Assembly (NCBI GenBank): GCA_964017185.1
Contig: OZ024878.1
Coordinates: 3,286,151-3,350,150 of the forward strand
Source: Rugalucina vietnamica
Lineage: Eukaryota > Mollusca > Bivalvia > Lucinida > Lucinidae
Direction of reading: 5' to 3'
Length of the DNA stretch: 64,000 nt
Shown: one piece after another, positions 1 to 10,723 of the stretch
Numbering within the stretch: the first letter of the stretch is position 1
How the letters are laid out: each line of letters opens with the position of its first letter
The notes under the pieces: generated by a model
What the model saw: the letters and a program-made list of their open reading frames with translations, nothing else
What the model was told of the DNA's origin: nothing
Databases searched by the model: none
Position numbers and translations under genes: made by a program

Positions 1-240
1 ATGCATGAGGATAGAACCTGTGTAGGGATCTTTAACCTGCACAGGGGATGACTGTCCCTGCACAGGGGGCCTCCAGTTAACGTTCCGATCCGAAGGTCGG
101 CACACTGTATCATGTCATTCCTGCAAATGACACGAAGGGAAGCAAGTTCGGACCAACAAATTTTCCTCGCCGCCGGCGGGGATCGAACCCGGGACCTCTA
201 GCACAAGAAACACTCTGCATGATGAAACTGCCCTCTCTTT
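1..240 (-). repeat. tRNA-derived SINE, partial
   Basis: Read on the minus strand, the tract carries a Pol III B-box (GGTTCGATCC) at about 183-193, followed by a tail with TTCGGATCGGAACG and a tandem TGTGCAGG motif near the window edge. The B-box without a foldable cloverleaf points to a SINE rather than a tRNA gene. The A-box is degraded and the 3' end may lie outside the window. Confidence 0.6.
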
Positions 241-1195
241 CCTTCTTTCTATATACTGCAGCACCCTCTCGCGAGGTTTATGTTTCGTTTCATTACAGAC
301 TTGTTTCTTTCTTTTCTTTCTTCAGATCTGAGTCGATCAATTTCTGATCATCACCTCAGAATATTGAATTGCATAACATAAGACAAAACTTTCTAGCAGA
401 CAGCTAAATATTGCATTGATTCCGCTGAGTACAAGCTATTCCCATCTCATAAACTTGTGCATTGCAGTCCGATATAAAGAATGTCAATGGAATGACAGAA
501 GAACAAAAAATAAAGTATAATCTGTTAATCGCATTGTCGCCCTTGGCTCTGCGTGCGCAGATGTCAATTATAGACCGACTTCGATCGGAGGCTATAGACT
601 TTATGCTTTGATACACATCAATTTGTCTGATGTCATTTCCCTGATATCATAGTTCTTAATGGTTTCGCCGGACCATGTATGACCAGGGACTGTTAACCTG
701 GCAGTTCCCTGGTATGACCGACAGTGTTGAAAATATTTCCTGGTCCTTTATAATAATACAATAATACATTTGATTAATCGAAAAACGATGATCAGGGGGG
801 GGGGGGTGGGGGGGGGTTACTTTTTCTTGTTTCTTTGATGCATATTCTCATGTTTTTCAATCCTCTGAAATATTCTCTCTTCTTTATTTTGAAATTTAAC
901 AAATACAAGACGGTTGACCATGGGCGCCGCGATATTAGCTTCCATATATACCAACCAAACATTGTTCGACCGTCCAGGACTAGTCTATGGTCTGAAATCG
1001 AAGTCCCTCATTCTGTCAGCTAAATAATAATTTGAGGGGTTGAGAAGTTTTCCATACGCTATATTAACATTGGTAATCTTTAACCAATAGATCTAGCCCT
1101 ACTGTTCTCTTCTAGATGTTGGCTTTGGTCAATTAAAGTGGCCGCATGCAGACTTATAAGGGGGGGGGTCGTCTTCTCAAGTCAACGTAATAGTT
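241..1195. other. Non-coding AT-rich stretch with a G homopolymer
   Basis: No ORF here looks like protein. A nearly pure G tract lies at 794-817, and GGGGGGG recurs at 1161-1169. A short tract near 655-712 resembles a SINE tail. Nothing else is recognised. Confidence 0.4.
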
Positions 1196-1197
1196 GA

Positions 1198-1412
1198 TTC
1201 TAACACACCTCGCCTATATAGCCAATGGTAAAAAACGTGTTCTATTGTGCAACAATTTCACTGGGCGAATAAGCGTGACGTTACTTTGCGGCATTTGTGA
1301 CGTCAGCTATCCCACAAAGTAGCGTTAGACGGTGAAACGTCGTTTTAGCGCACAGCAAACGTAATAAGTGTGTGTAAATACCAGCATTACAGTCAAATAT
1401 TTGGCGGGATAT
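1198..1412 (-). repeat. 215-bp dispersed repeat, copy 1
   Basis: The stretch from TAACACACCTCGCC to GGCGGGATATC is repeated in the opposite orientation at about 58725-58942. The copies differ by scattered substitutions and small indels. It contains a TGACGTCA site. It abuts the end of the Penelope-like element at 1418. Confidence 0.75.
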
Positions 1413-1417
1413 CAAGG

Positions 1418-2995
1418 GTACAAGTAGGCAAAGATCAGGAAAAGGCGCAATCAGAAAAAGATTCCCACTCCAAAAACCGAGGTGGGAAAAAACCAAACTA
1501 ACAATCAGGTACTTATACCATGAAACAATCGTAAGCCGAATGGGCAGCTATTTTCCCAATAGGTGGCCACTCAGTTACCTTAACTTAACTAAAAATATGA
1601 AAACATACATAAGGCGCCAACAACACAAAAATTTTTTTAAAAACACCAAGACATAAAACAAAAAGAACCACCACAGAAGTATCGACTTGGAACGATCAGT
1701 AACACAAAGTTACTGGCGGGCTTAAACCGGTTTTACATGGCCATAACCTCACCCTCAGCTTCTGCAGTGGTTCATAACATTTAGTTAGTTATTCGGTCCT
1801 CGTGGTGAATCTCTAACTAGTCAATGAATCATCAAGAACAAACAAATAAATCATGATAAACATCCTGATGAATCAAAAACCAGGACTCACAGACTGAGTA
1901 AGCTGCCCGACGATGGAGATCCCTGGGCGCCGAATAACCTACTAACTCCGGAGCAAAAGAAAAACACCAGTTGGACCCCGGTGGGCCAAGCAACAGACAA
2001 GAAGCTCCGGCCCCAACCAACTAAAATGAATAGCTTTATGTCGGGGCCATCATAGAGTCTGACGCCCGACCCACCGGCGTGCAATTAAAGAAGGCAGCAT
2101 AGTTATCAACCATGATTGGGTTAAAAACTAAGCATGCAGACTGTCGCATAACATTCAAGTTATAACCTATACGTTTGTAACGTGTTATGATTTTTCTGAA
2201 CTGAAAAGAAAAATCATTAATTCCTTTAAGTTTCTTAAATTTGTAAACCAAGTCACCATAAAATTCAGGTTCCGAAAGGCCCTCACTTAAAAGCGTCTTT
2301 AACCCAACATTATATTTGGAAATCAATTCATAGTGTCTACGATAAAATTTAGAAAATGTTTTTCGAAGTTTATGATACCGATAGCCCTGTTGGAGAAGTT
2401 TTGCCGTTAAACATTTATTTCGAGCGTTGAAGTCTGTAACATGATTGCAGACTCTAGCAAACCTAATAAGTTGCGAAATGTATACACCATAAGAAGCACG
2501 ACGAGGAACGTCACCATCCAAAAAAGGAAAATTTACTATATCAAAATCAAAGTCATCGCGCTTATCATAAATTTTAGAAGAAACAAATCCATTTGCAACA
2601 GAAAGATGTAGATCTAAAAAGGGGGCTTCAGTATCTGAGATATTGGCTTTGTTCAACTGAAGTTCAGGTGGATAAATTTGATTGACCATACCTTCAAAAT
2701 AAGGGTTGTCAATGTTCAATAGGTCATCGAGGTACCTAGATGTGGAATTAAAAGCCTCGATAACATCAGCTTGATTATCATGGTTAAGAGAATCCATGAA
2801 ATCTCTTTCGTAGCAGTATAAAAATAAATCAGCTACGAGAGGTGCGCAATTTGTACCCATCGGAATTCCAACAATTTGTCTGTATAACTTGGTCCCAAAT
2901 CTAATATAAATATTATCAAGGAGATAGGATAAGGCGTCGCATACATTCTGACATGACCAAAGTGTATACCGACTTTGGTCAGAGGAAGTGGGTAT
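1418..2995 (-). mobile_element. Penelope-like retroelement, 5'-truncated
   Basis: The RT-bearing ORF is followed by a 3' tail running down to ACAAGTAGGCAAAGATCAGG at 1418-1440. The same tail recurs at 28052-28690, 46175-46575, 59293-59460 and beyond 63700, which defines the element's 3' half. The upstream end is cut at about 2995, where it meets a fragment of the hairpin MITE and then a SINE. Confidence 0.7.
2036..2995 (-). CDS. Penelope-like reverse transcriptase fragment
   Basis: The open frame of about 320 codons shows reverse-transcriptase hallmarks: GIPMGTNCAPLVADLFL near the palm start, then RYLDDLL, the YxDD-type catalytic motif, and a downstream PFLDLHL block. This IPMGT-CAPL-ADLFL / YLDD arrangement belongs to Penelope-like RTs common in invertebrate genomes. 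The RT N-terminus is missing and no GIY-YIG endonuclease is seen, so this is a dead 5'-truncated copy. The frame continues to 3262 only through an inserted SINE, and that part is not protein of the element. A second copy at 63 kb on the + strand is closely similar. Family placement rests on motif memory, not on a tree. Confidence 0.75.
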   Translation of the reverse strand: MPTSSDQSRYTLWSCQNVCDALSYLLDNIYIRFGTKLYRQIVGIPMGTNCAPLVADLFLYCYERDFMDSLNHDNQADVIEAFNSTSRYLDDLLNIDNPYFEGMVNQIYPPELQLNKANISDTEAPFLDLHLSVANGFVSSKIYDKRDDFDFDIVNFPFLDGDVPRRASYGVYISQLIRFARVCNHVTDFNARNKCLTAKLLQQGYRYHKLRKTFSKFYRRHYELISKYNVGLKTLLSEGLSEPEFYGDLVYKFKKLKGINDFSFQFRKIITRYKRIGYNLNVMRQSACLVFNPIMVDNYAAFFNCTPVGRASDSMMAPT

Positions 2996-3036
2996 ACAAG
3001 GGGTATACATTACACGGACATGTTTTCGTGATGGCG
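2996..3036 (+). repeat. Right-end fragment of the hairpin MITE
   Basis: GGGGTATACAT followed by CACGGACATGTTTTCGTGATG matches the right terminus of the hairpin MITE seen intact at 14744-15022 and 46974-47252. It joins the truncated Penelope-like element directly to the SINE. Confidence 0.7.
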
Positions 3037-3172
3037 TAGTGGTAGAGTGTGGAACTCTGAATAGAGAGGTCCTGGTTTCAATCCCCACATGCGTCACCTT
3101 GTTATGTCCTTGAGCAAGACACATTAACTCCCTACAGTACTGGTTAAACCCAGGAAGAGTTGGGTCCATCCT
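3030..3172 (+). repeat. tRNA-derived SINE
   Basis: A Pol III A-box (TGGCGTAGTGGTAGAG) and B-box (GGTTTCAATCC) lie about 40 bp apart. They are followed by a body with CCTTGAGCAAGACACATTAA, a motif shared with the SINE at 37.2 kb. Mismatched arms rule out a functional tRNA. Confidence 0.7.
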
Positions 3173-3611
3173 GACATGACTGAAAAATTGTACGCCTCTA
3201 TACAAAGCAACAATAAGTTTCATACGGATATATATGGAAATAACCATGAGTGTAATATTCATATTACATTGTTTTTACATACGTCATCAATTACGTCTCA
3301 TATTCCCATAAAAGTGATAATACATGTCATGTGTGTTCATAACACTTTTTATGACAGGAAATTATCCACTAGCATGTGTGAGACAAGCCAAGTTCTGCTT
3401 GCGGGTGTGCCAGGTGGTTTTTCTCGGGGGTTCTCTTGTTTCTGCCCACATATTTAGTACAGATTGGTCATAGATCTAGGGTACACGCTAGAACCGCCAA
3501 ATATAAGGAAAAATAGATATAACAGCGGTTTTATAAGCTGTAACAATTTAAAATTTCAGTTAACACCTTTTGATAAAACGAAAATCTTTGATATTTATAT
3601 TTTTGTTTTAG

Positions 3612-3894
3612 CGATGCCACTGTTGCTGAAACGGGTGCTGAAACCGCCACATCCCGATTTGTGCCGACAGTATCCGATTATGAGATCCGTCAGCTCAAAG
3701 AGAACCATAAGAACAGAAACACAAAGAAAAACACAAACTGGGCTGCAGGGGTCTTTTCCTCTTGGAGAAATGCTGCTGGACCTGAATTCGTGCCGGAAAT
3801 ACAGTTAATGACAGTGGAGCAGATGAACCATTATTTGAGCAGATTTGTGGTGGAAGCACGGAAGAAAGAAGTCGAACCCTATCGCCCATGGGAA
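3612..3894 (+). CDS. Crypton/KIAA1958-like internal exon
   Basis: A strong acceptor (polypyrimidine then TTTTAG) precedes an open frame of about 94 codons that ends at a GTATGT donor at 3895. If unspliced, the frame stops at 3912. The peptide has NTKKNTNWAAGVFSSW, then a PEIQLMT-x-EQMNHYLSRFVVEARKK block. This fits the N-terminal region of KIAA1958/ZMYM-type DUF3504 proteins, which derive from Crypton tyrosine recombinases. The catalytic domain is not nearby on this strand. It could be a Crypton copy or an exon of a domesticated gene. It lies upstream of the oxidase tail, but nothing ties the two together. Confidence 0.5.
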
Positions 3895-4261
3895 GTATGT
3901 CGAGTTCAGTAGACAAAGCTCCAAAACATACAAAGGGGGCTAAAAGGACTTGGAACTCTCTAACAAACGGATAAGACATTACAGCCTAAATGGTATGTAT
4001 CTTTTTGTTATATTTTGTCATTGAATGTCATGCCAACATGGCTCTTATTTCAGAAACTGCGTTTGTAAATTCACCCTTTTGTGGAGCACCTGAAGGAAAA
4101 TTTGTCATTCTGTCACGTTCAAAAAGTTGTCACATAAATAGAATGAAAACCTGTATTGAAATAAAAAAAAAATCCAAGAATTTCCCGTGGAGAAAATAAA
4201 TTTGAGAAAATGTTAGCAAGGGAAGTAATTATTTTGAAAAAAAGATTCTGAAAGATCGTGT

Positions 4262-4432
4262 TTGGCATGCGCGGATCCAGAAAATTTTCCCAGGGGGGGG
4301 TCCAAATTCCCAGAAGGGGTCTGACATAAATTTCAACATGGCAAAAACATATAATCTGGCAATTCCAGGTGTGTGTGTGGGGGGGGGACCCCCTGTCCCC
4401 TCCCCCCCCCCCTCTGGATCCGCCCATGTTTG
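4262..4432. repeat. Small inverted-repeat element with G/C runs
   Basis: CATGCGCGGATCCAG at the left and CTGGATCCGCCCATG at the right form near-perfect inverted ends. They surround homopolymeric G and C runs (4294-4301, 4379-4411). Confidence 0.5.
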
Positions 4433-4554
4433 GACAGTATTTCAATATTATAGAAATAATTTGTGTAAACAAGTGGAACTGATGTCTGAATTAAATTGTA
4501 CCGAAATAGTCTGATTCTTAGCATTTATACGAAAAATTGAAATTGAGATCATTG

Positions 4555-4777
4555 CAGCTCTGTAAAAATTGAAATCTCATTAGAAAAATTATGATATGTT
4601 TATTTTATGTGCTCAAAACATTAATTGTAGGCACACGTGAGAACCGCCTCGCTGAGGCGGTTTTAACGAGTACCCACAATCTATGCTTTGGATAGGCACA
4701 TCCCTGTAAACTCCTGTTTTACTGTATAAAATAGGGGTTCAAGGGGGTATTTATTTCACGGACATGTCTTCTTGATG
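4555..4777 (+). repeat. Hairpin MITE copy 1, left end lost
   Basis: The central palindrome (GAACCGCCTCG / CGAGGCGGTT) lies at 4626-4682. It is followed by the family's TATA-like tract (TGTATAAAATAGGGG) and terminus CACGGACATG. The left terminal repeat is absent. Confidence 0.75.
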
Positions 4778-5657
4778 GTGTGTTTTTTTTTTTTTGTTTT
4801 TTTTTTTTCAGATGAGAAACCAATTGCAGATCTTTTAAGAAATATTTGGTGGCGTTAAATAGAGGCGCTTTCTACCGACAACCACTAGCTGGACTCCCTA
4901 TACGCTATGGCAATCAAGTCATTGGAGTAAATAAACATAAAAAACATGATAAAAGTAATATGGGCACATGCTGAACTTCCTTGGAATTATACCAATCATA
5001 GCGGTAAAAGAACGTGTGTGACACAACTCTACATGGCAGGGGTGGATGAGCAAGAAATAATGCAAAGGACATGGACATAGATCTGAGAAAAGTGTACAGA
5101 AGTATAAGGTTGCTTCAAGTGAAATTCAGAAGCGAGTAGCTGCTGTATTAGATCCTCCAAAGGAAAATCTAGTGCCCTATGAAACCTAAGCTGGAACTAG
5201 CTGAACACAATTGCTGCACTCCGCCTGAGCAGTCTGATACAGAGTCTGGTAGGGCAGTGCTTGGTGAGAGACGGCCTTATTTCGCCAACTGTAATGTTTA
5301 TTTGAGATATTAAATATTTGCTGAAGCCCACAGTTGTTGATATAGGCGATTCTTAAGTTTATGATATTTTTGATGAAAAATCAAGGCACACAAATTTGAT
5401 TGGATATAAACAAAATGATCAATTTTGACCAAAAAATCGATGTTTGTTATCATAATTGTTGGTTGATTTTATTTTGGTGACTTTGTTTACCTTTAGACTT
5501 TAATGAGGGTGACAAGAGACTTTAATGAGGGTTACAAAATGTTGCCTATTTCTGAAACGTAGTCACACTTTTGATTGTATTGAGGGTTGATGAATAAATT
5601 GTTTAAATTCATGATTTTAATGAATACCCACAAAGTATGTTCTATTTGCCTTTTTTT
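4778..5657. other. Intergenic or intronic DNA, no gene seen
   Basis: T-rich runs at 4781-4808 are followed by AT-rich sequence. A short direct repeat (GACTTTAATGAGGGT) occurs near 5495 and 5518. No supported exon. Confidence 0.4.
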
Positions 5658-7248
5658 AGCTCACCTGAGCCGAAGGCTCACATGGTGAGCTTATAGGATA
5701 GCCATGCTCTGGCGTCCGTCCGTCACCTGTCGTCGTTCTCCGTCCACAATTTCAAAGATCTTCTCTTATGAAACCACTTGGCCAATCAAAGCCAAATTTT
5801 ACATGAAGCATCTATAGGAAGGGGGAACCAATGTGTATATAAGAAATCCAGGTCACATGACCAAGATGGCCACTACGCCCATATATGGTAAAAACCCTTT
5901 AAAAATCTTCTCCAGAACCGGTGGACCGATTTCAAAGAAACTTGGCATGAAGCATTGATGGCCTTGACCTATTTTACGGCAAGGTCAACATAGGTCGCCA
6001 ATGCATTTGAATGAGGAAAACTTTTAAAATGTCATTTAAAGTGAAAGTCTTGCAGGAAATGGGCAGTAGGACTGAATATTAATGATTCTGAAAGAAATTG
6101 GACAACAGAGGCTCATGTGCCCCACCCCGTGGCAATATACATGTATATCTCAATATTCAAACATCTCCTCTGAAACCGCTTGGCCAAACAAAGCCAAATG
6201 TTATGTGAAGCATCAACAGGAAGGGGTAACCAATGTGTATATAAATATAATCCAGGTCACATGACCAAGATGGCCGCCATGCCCATGTATGGTAAAAAAC
6301 CTTCAAAAATCTTCTTCTCCAGAACCAGTCAAACGATTTCAATGAAACCTGGCCTAAAGTATCGATGGCTCAAGTACTACAAAGTATATATGAATCATGA
6401 GCCTGGGATGACCTTGGCCTATTTTACGGCAAGGTCAACATAGGTCCCCAATGCATTTGAATGGAGAAAACTTTTAAAAAGTCATTTAAAGTGAAAGTCT
6501 TGCAGGAAATAGGCAGTAGGACTGAATATTAATGATTCTGAAAAAAATTGGACAACAGAGGCTCATGTGCCCCACCCCGTGGCAATATACATGTATATCT
6601 CAATATTCAAACATCTCCTCTGAAACCGCTTGGCCAAACAAAGCCAAATGTTATGTGAAGCATCAACAGGAAGGGGTAACCAATGTGTATATAAATATAA
6701 TCCAGGTCACATGACCAAGATGGCCGCCATGCCCATGTATGGTAAAAACCCTTCAAAAATCTTCTTCTCCAGAACCAGTTAAACGATTTCAATGAAACCT
6801 GGCCTAAAGTATCGATGGCTCAAGTACTACAAAGTATATATGAATCATGAGCCTGGGATGACCTTGGCCTATTTTACGGCAAGGTCAACATAGGTCCCCA
6901 ATGCATTTGAATGGAGAAAACTTTTAAAAAGTCATTTAAAGTGAAAGTCTTGCAGGAAATAGGCAGTAGGACTGAATATTAATGATTCTGAAAACAAAAT
7001 TGGACCCAAGGGCCTCATCTGCCCCCACCCTGGGGTATTGTATATGTATATTACCATAATATTCAGACATCTTCTCCTGTGAAACTGCATGACCAATCAA
7101 AGCCAAATTTTATGTGACGCATCTATAGAATGGGGGAATCAATGTGCATATAAATAATCTAGGTCACATTACCAAGATGGCCGCCAAGCCCATATACGGT
7201 AAAAACTCTTCAAAAATCTTCTCCAGAACTGGTGGACCGATTTCAAAG
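5658..7248 (+). mobile_element. GCTCACCTGAGC bivalve repeat, copy A
   Basis: The element starts with a small hairpin (GCTCACCTGAGCC / GGCTCACATGGTGAGC) and CGTCCGTCCGTC. About 3.3 related units of ~450 bp follow, each with TCACATGACCAAGATGG and GACCTTG-x-CCTATTTTACGGCAAGG. The unit at 6082-6531 is repeated almost exactly at 6532-6981. The right end is cut at about 7248, before the terminal CAGGTGAGC hairpin seen in copy B. Confidence 0.8.
6082..6981 (+). repeat. Recent 450-bp tandem duplication
   Basis: Two adjacent 450-bp units differ at only about three positions by eye: AAAGAAATTGG against AAAAAAATTGG, GGTAAAAAACC against GGTAAAAACCC, and CCAGTCAAACG against CCAGTTAAACG. Other units of the element are much more diverged. 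Confidence 0.85.
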
Positions 7249-7772
7249 TTTGCTTTGGTCATAGTTTGATGTCTTTTTTTTTTTCTCTTTATTTATTTCT
7301 TTTAAATTTTATGACTACCCAATATGAATGAGAATTGTTACATTACCATCTAGTTTATCACACTGTAAATGCATCATGAGCAGTACATTGTTCTTAGAAA
7401 GTATAAATGTACGAGCTGTGTTACGAGAAAATTGGTATTTGGTTGTTCTGACCAGGTCCTGGGTGTTTTGACCAGATCCGAAAGCTATTATACAACCACA
7501 GAAAATAGCTCTAGATTTGGAAATTTGGGTTAACAAACGTTATAGGGATTGAACAGCTATGCAAAAATCCAGTTTTTCAGATGACGCAGGTCAGTCAATA
7601 CCAGGGAAGCTCTCACTCACACATACATGTACTATCAGGGCCTTTGATTTGATTTAATTATGCAATGAAAAGTAATCAGGCTGATTTGTTTTTTATGTGA
7701 TTAAGCTGATCTGTGATTGTGTTTGATAGTTGGATGTTTGTATCAAATAATCAGGGTGTCAGGTGTCGTATA
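7249..7772. other. No gene seen
   Basis: AT-rich DNA with a T run at 7274-7283. ORFs are short and unlike protein. Confidence 0.35.
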
Positions 7773-8010
7773 TGAGCCTTCGCATGAGATAACCAACAAT
7801 CTGGGTTTCTTACCAGGCCTGACAAATATCTGTCTGTAGAGTCCTAGATTTAAGAAGCTTGAAAATTTCATTTAACAGGAAGAGGGATTTTACTATTCCT
7901 GTACTGAAAAGAAAGGCGCTGATCAGCTGTACAGTTACTGCACACCTGACCTGTGCCTTTGGTTTCGCATATGCAGATTGTTGGTTTTCTGATGCGGCGG
8001 CTCATATATG
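7773..8010 (-). repeat. GAGCC MITE copy 1
   Basis: Terminal inverted repeats GAGCCTTCGCATGAGATAACC and GGTTTTCTGATGCGGCGGCTC bracket a central hairpin (GGCGCTGATCAGCTG...). This is a diverged copy of the family that is best preserved at 46590-46828. Confidence 0.75.
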
Positions 8011-8215
8011 AAAATTAATTGTTCTTTAATGTTTATCACATGATTATTTTAATAAAGAATGAAACTTCCATTTTTGTTTGACTAAATCGAAAATGCAAAA
8101 GTGGGGAATGGCAGAAACTTACCAGGGAGTAATTAGTCAAATTATCCCTTGTATAGTTTAACAATAGACAGTATTTATTTTGCATTTTCTGTTGCAAAAT
8201 TCAACGATTTTAGCT

Positions 8216-10073
8216 GACATGAGATAGCTTATAGTATGGTACTCAAGTCGGCGTGCATCCGTACAGTCATATTTTCAAAAATCTTCTTCTCTGAAATCCC
8301 TTGGCCAACCAAAGCCTTTTTTTTTAGCTCACCTGAGCCGTTAGGCTCACAAGGTGAGCTTATAGTATACCCATGCTCCGTCGTCCGTCCGTCCGTCGTC
8401 CGTCCGTCGTCCACCATTTTCAAAGATCTTCTTCTCTGAAACAGCTTGGCCAATCAAAGCCAAATTTTACATGAAGCATCTATGGGAAGGGGGAACCAAT
8501 GTGTATATAAATAATCCAGGTCACATGACCAAGATGGCGGCCATGCCCATATATGGTAAAAACCCTTCAAAAATCTTCTTCTCCGGTACCACTGGACCGA
8601 TTTCAACCAAACTTGGCATGAAGCATCGATGACTCAAGTACTACAATGTGTATATAAATCATGACCTTGCGGTGACCTTGACCTATTTTACGGCAAGGTC
8701 AACATAGGTCGCCTTTGCATTTGAATGGGAAAAATTGTTAAATTGTCATTTAAAGGAAAAATCTTGCAGAAAATGAGCAGTAGGGCTGAATATTAATGAT
8801 TCTGAAAAAAATTGGGCACCAGGGGCTCATCCGCCCCCACCCCGGGGCAATATACATGTATATTATCATAATATTCAAACATCTTCTCTGAAACCGCATG
8901 GCCAATCAAAGCCAAATTTTACATGAAGCATCTATGGGAAGGGGGAACCAATGTGTATATAAATAATCCAGGTCACATGACCAAGATGGCCGCCATGCCC
9001 ATATATGGTAAAAACCCTTCAAAAACTCTCTTCTCCGGAACCACTGGACCGATTTCAATGAAACTTGGCATGAAGCATCGATGACTTAAGTACTACAACG
9101 TATATGTAAATCATGACCTTGTGATGACCTTGACCTGTTTTACGGCAAGGTCAACATAGGTCGCCAATGCATTTGAATGGGGAAAACTTTTAAAATGACA
9201 TTTAAAGTAAAAGTCTTGCAGGAAATGGGCAGTAGGACTGAATATTAATGATTCTGAAAAAAATGGACCCCAGGGGCTCATGTGCCCCCACCCCGGGGCA
9301 ATATACATGTATATCTTCACTATATTCAAACGTCTGCTCCTCTGAAACCACTTGACCAATCAAAGCCAAATTTTATGTAATGCATCAATAGGAAGGGATA
9401 ACCAATGTGAATATAAATAATCCAGGTCACATGACCAAGATGGCCGCCATGCCCAAAATGGACTAAAGGACTGACTATTAATGATTCTGACAAAAAATGG
9501 ACCACAGGGGCTCATATGCCCCCACCCAGGGGCAATATACTTGTATATCTCCATAATATTCAAACATGTGCTCCTCTGAAACCACTTGGCCAATCAAAGC
9601 CAAATTTTATGTGAAGCATCTAAAGGATGGGATAATCAATGTGTATATAAATAATCCAGGTCACATGACCAAGATGGCCGCCAGGCCCATATATGGTAAA
9701 AATCTCTCAAAAATCTTCTTCTCCGGAACCAGTGGACAGATTTCAAGGAAACTTGGCTTGAAGCATCGATGGCTCAAGTACTACAATGTATATATAAATC
9801 ATGACCCTGTGATGACCTTGACCCAGTTTATGGCAAGGTCAACATGGGTTGCCAATGCATTTGAATGGGAATAACTGTTAAAATGTCATTTGAAGGAAAA
9901 AGCCAGCAGGAAATTGGCAAATGGACAAAATATTGATTATTCTGAAAAAGAAAATGGCCCAAGGGTTTCATCTGCCCCTGCACTGGGATTAAATACCATA
10001 ATATTCAAACGTTTATTGGTATATGCTGCAGATCTCAGGTGAGCGTTTACAGGACCATTGGTCCTCTGGTTTT
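8216..10073 (+). mobile_element. GCTCACCTGAGC bivalve repeat, copy B (both ends)
   Basis: The fullest copy. The 5' hairpin GCTCACCTGAGCCGTTAGGCTC is at 8326, with a 100-bp fragment of another copy at 8216-8319. Four diverged ~450-bp units follow. The 3' end is CAGGTGAGCG plus the hairpin AGGACCATTGGTCCT at 10045-10060. CAGGTGAGC is the inverse of the 5' GCTCACCTG, so the element has inverted ends. No ORF of its own is seen. Confidence 0.8.
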
Positions 10074-10455
10074 ATCTACACAAGCTCTAAGGGAGTGGTT
10101 ATCGTTTGTACACACGGACGAACCATATTATAAGTTGCTTATTGCACTTTTAGCACCCTGCACCTTGTGCATCTCTGGGTTTCTGACGTTGAACACTTAA
10201 AGGGTGCAATATTTTTCTACATTATTATGGTAAGGTATTTCGGTATTTCAGATATCTAACACTCATGGTCATATCATATGAAACTTATTTAAGAATACTT
10301 TGGTGAGTTGTGAAATAAGTACTCGTGTAAGATCATTTATTGCATAGCATTTCTATTATTAAGTTTTCATTGTTGTGTGTTTAGGATGCACGGCAATAGG
10401 TAAAACCTATTTATTTCATATTATAATTTACTACATGTAAACGCATAACACAATA

Positions 10456-10555
10456 TAGTGCGATTTCTCTGACCGTGCTGAGTTTCCGCTGACATACCGT
10501 GTATCTACTATAGGAAGGTCAGAGGTAAACTGGCATGGTCAAGAAAATCGCACTA
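10456..10555. repeat. 100-bp foldback element
   Basis: TAGTGCGATTTCTCTGACC at the left pairs with the inverse of GGTCAAGAAAATCGCACTA at the right. Pairing continues inward to GCTGAC / GTCAGAGG. It lies in the intron just before the first recognised exon of the oxidase tail. Confidence 0.7.
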
Positions 10556-10599
10556 CACAATGACACTGGCTGACAATTCTATGTCTGTCCTGTTTACAG

Positions 10600-10723
10600 T
10601 ATAAACCCAGCAGTTGACGTAGGCCAAGTGGAAGGTGCCTTCATAATGGGTGTAGGACTGTGTACGAGCGAGGAGGTCAAATATAACCCTGCAAATGGTA
10701 GACTACTCAACAACGATACTTGG
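10600..10723 (+). CDS. Oxidase tail, exon 1 of 4
   Basis: Acceptor TGTTTACAG and donor TGG|GTAAGT; enters in phase 2 and leaves in phase 0. Encodes [14 protein letters not shown] and the following Mo-domain segment to NNDTW. Confidence 0.85.

Noticed and set aside
3030-3172. tRNA gene
   Set aside because: A- and B-boxes exist but the stems do not pair and a SINE body follows.
3990-4199. Possible oxidase exon near 4.03-4.12 kb
   Set aside because: An AG acceptor is present, but the peptide matches no conserved block of the family and there is no fitting donor.
6082-6792. 60-61 codon ORFs repeated in tandem
   Set aside because: Identical because of the 450-bp tandem duplication of the bivalve repeat; not protein-like.
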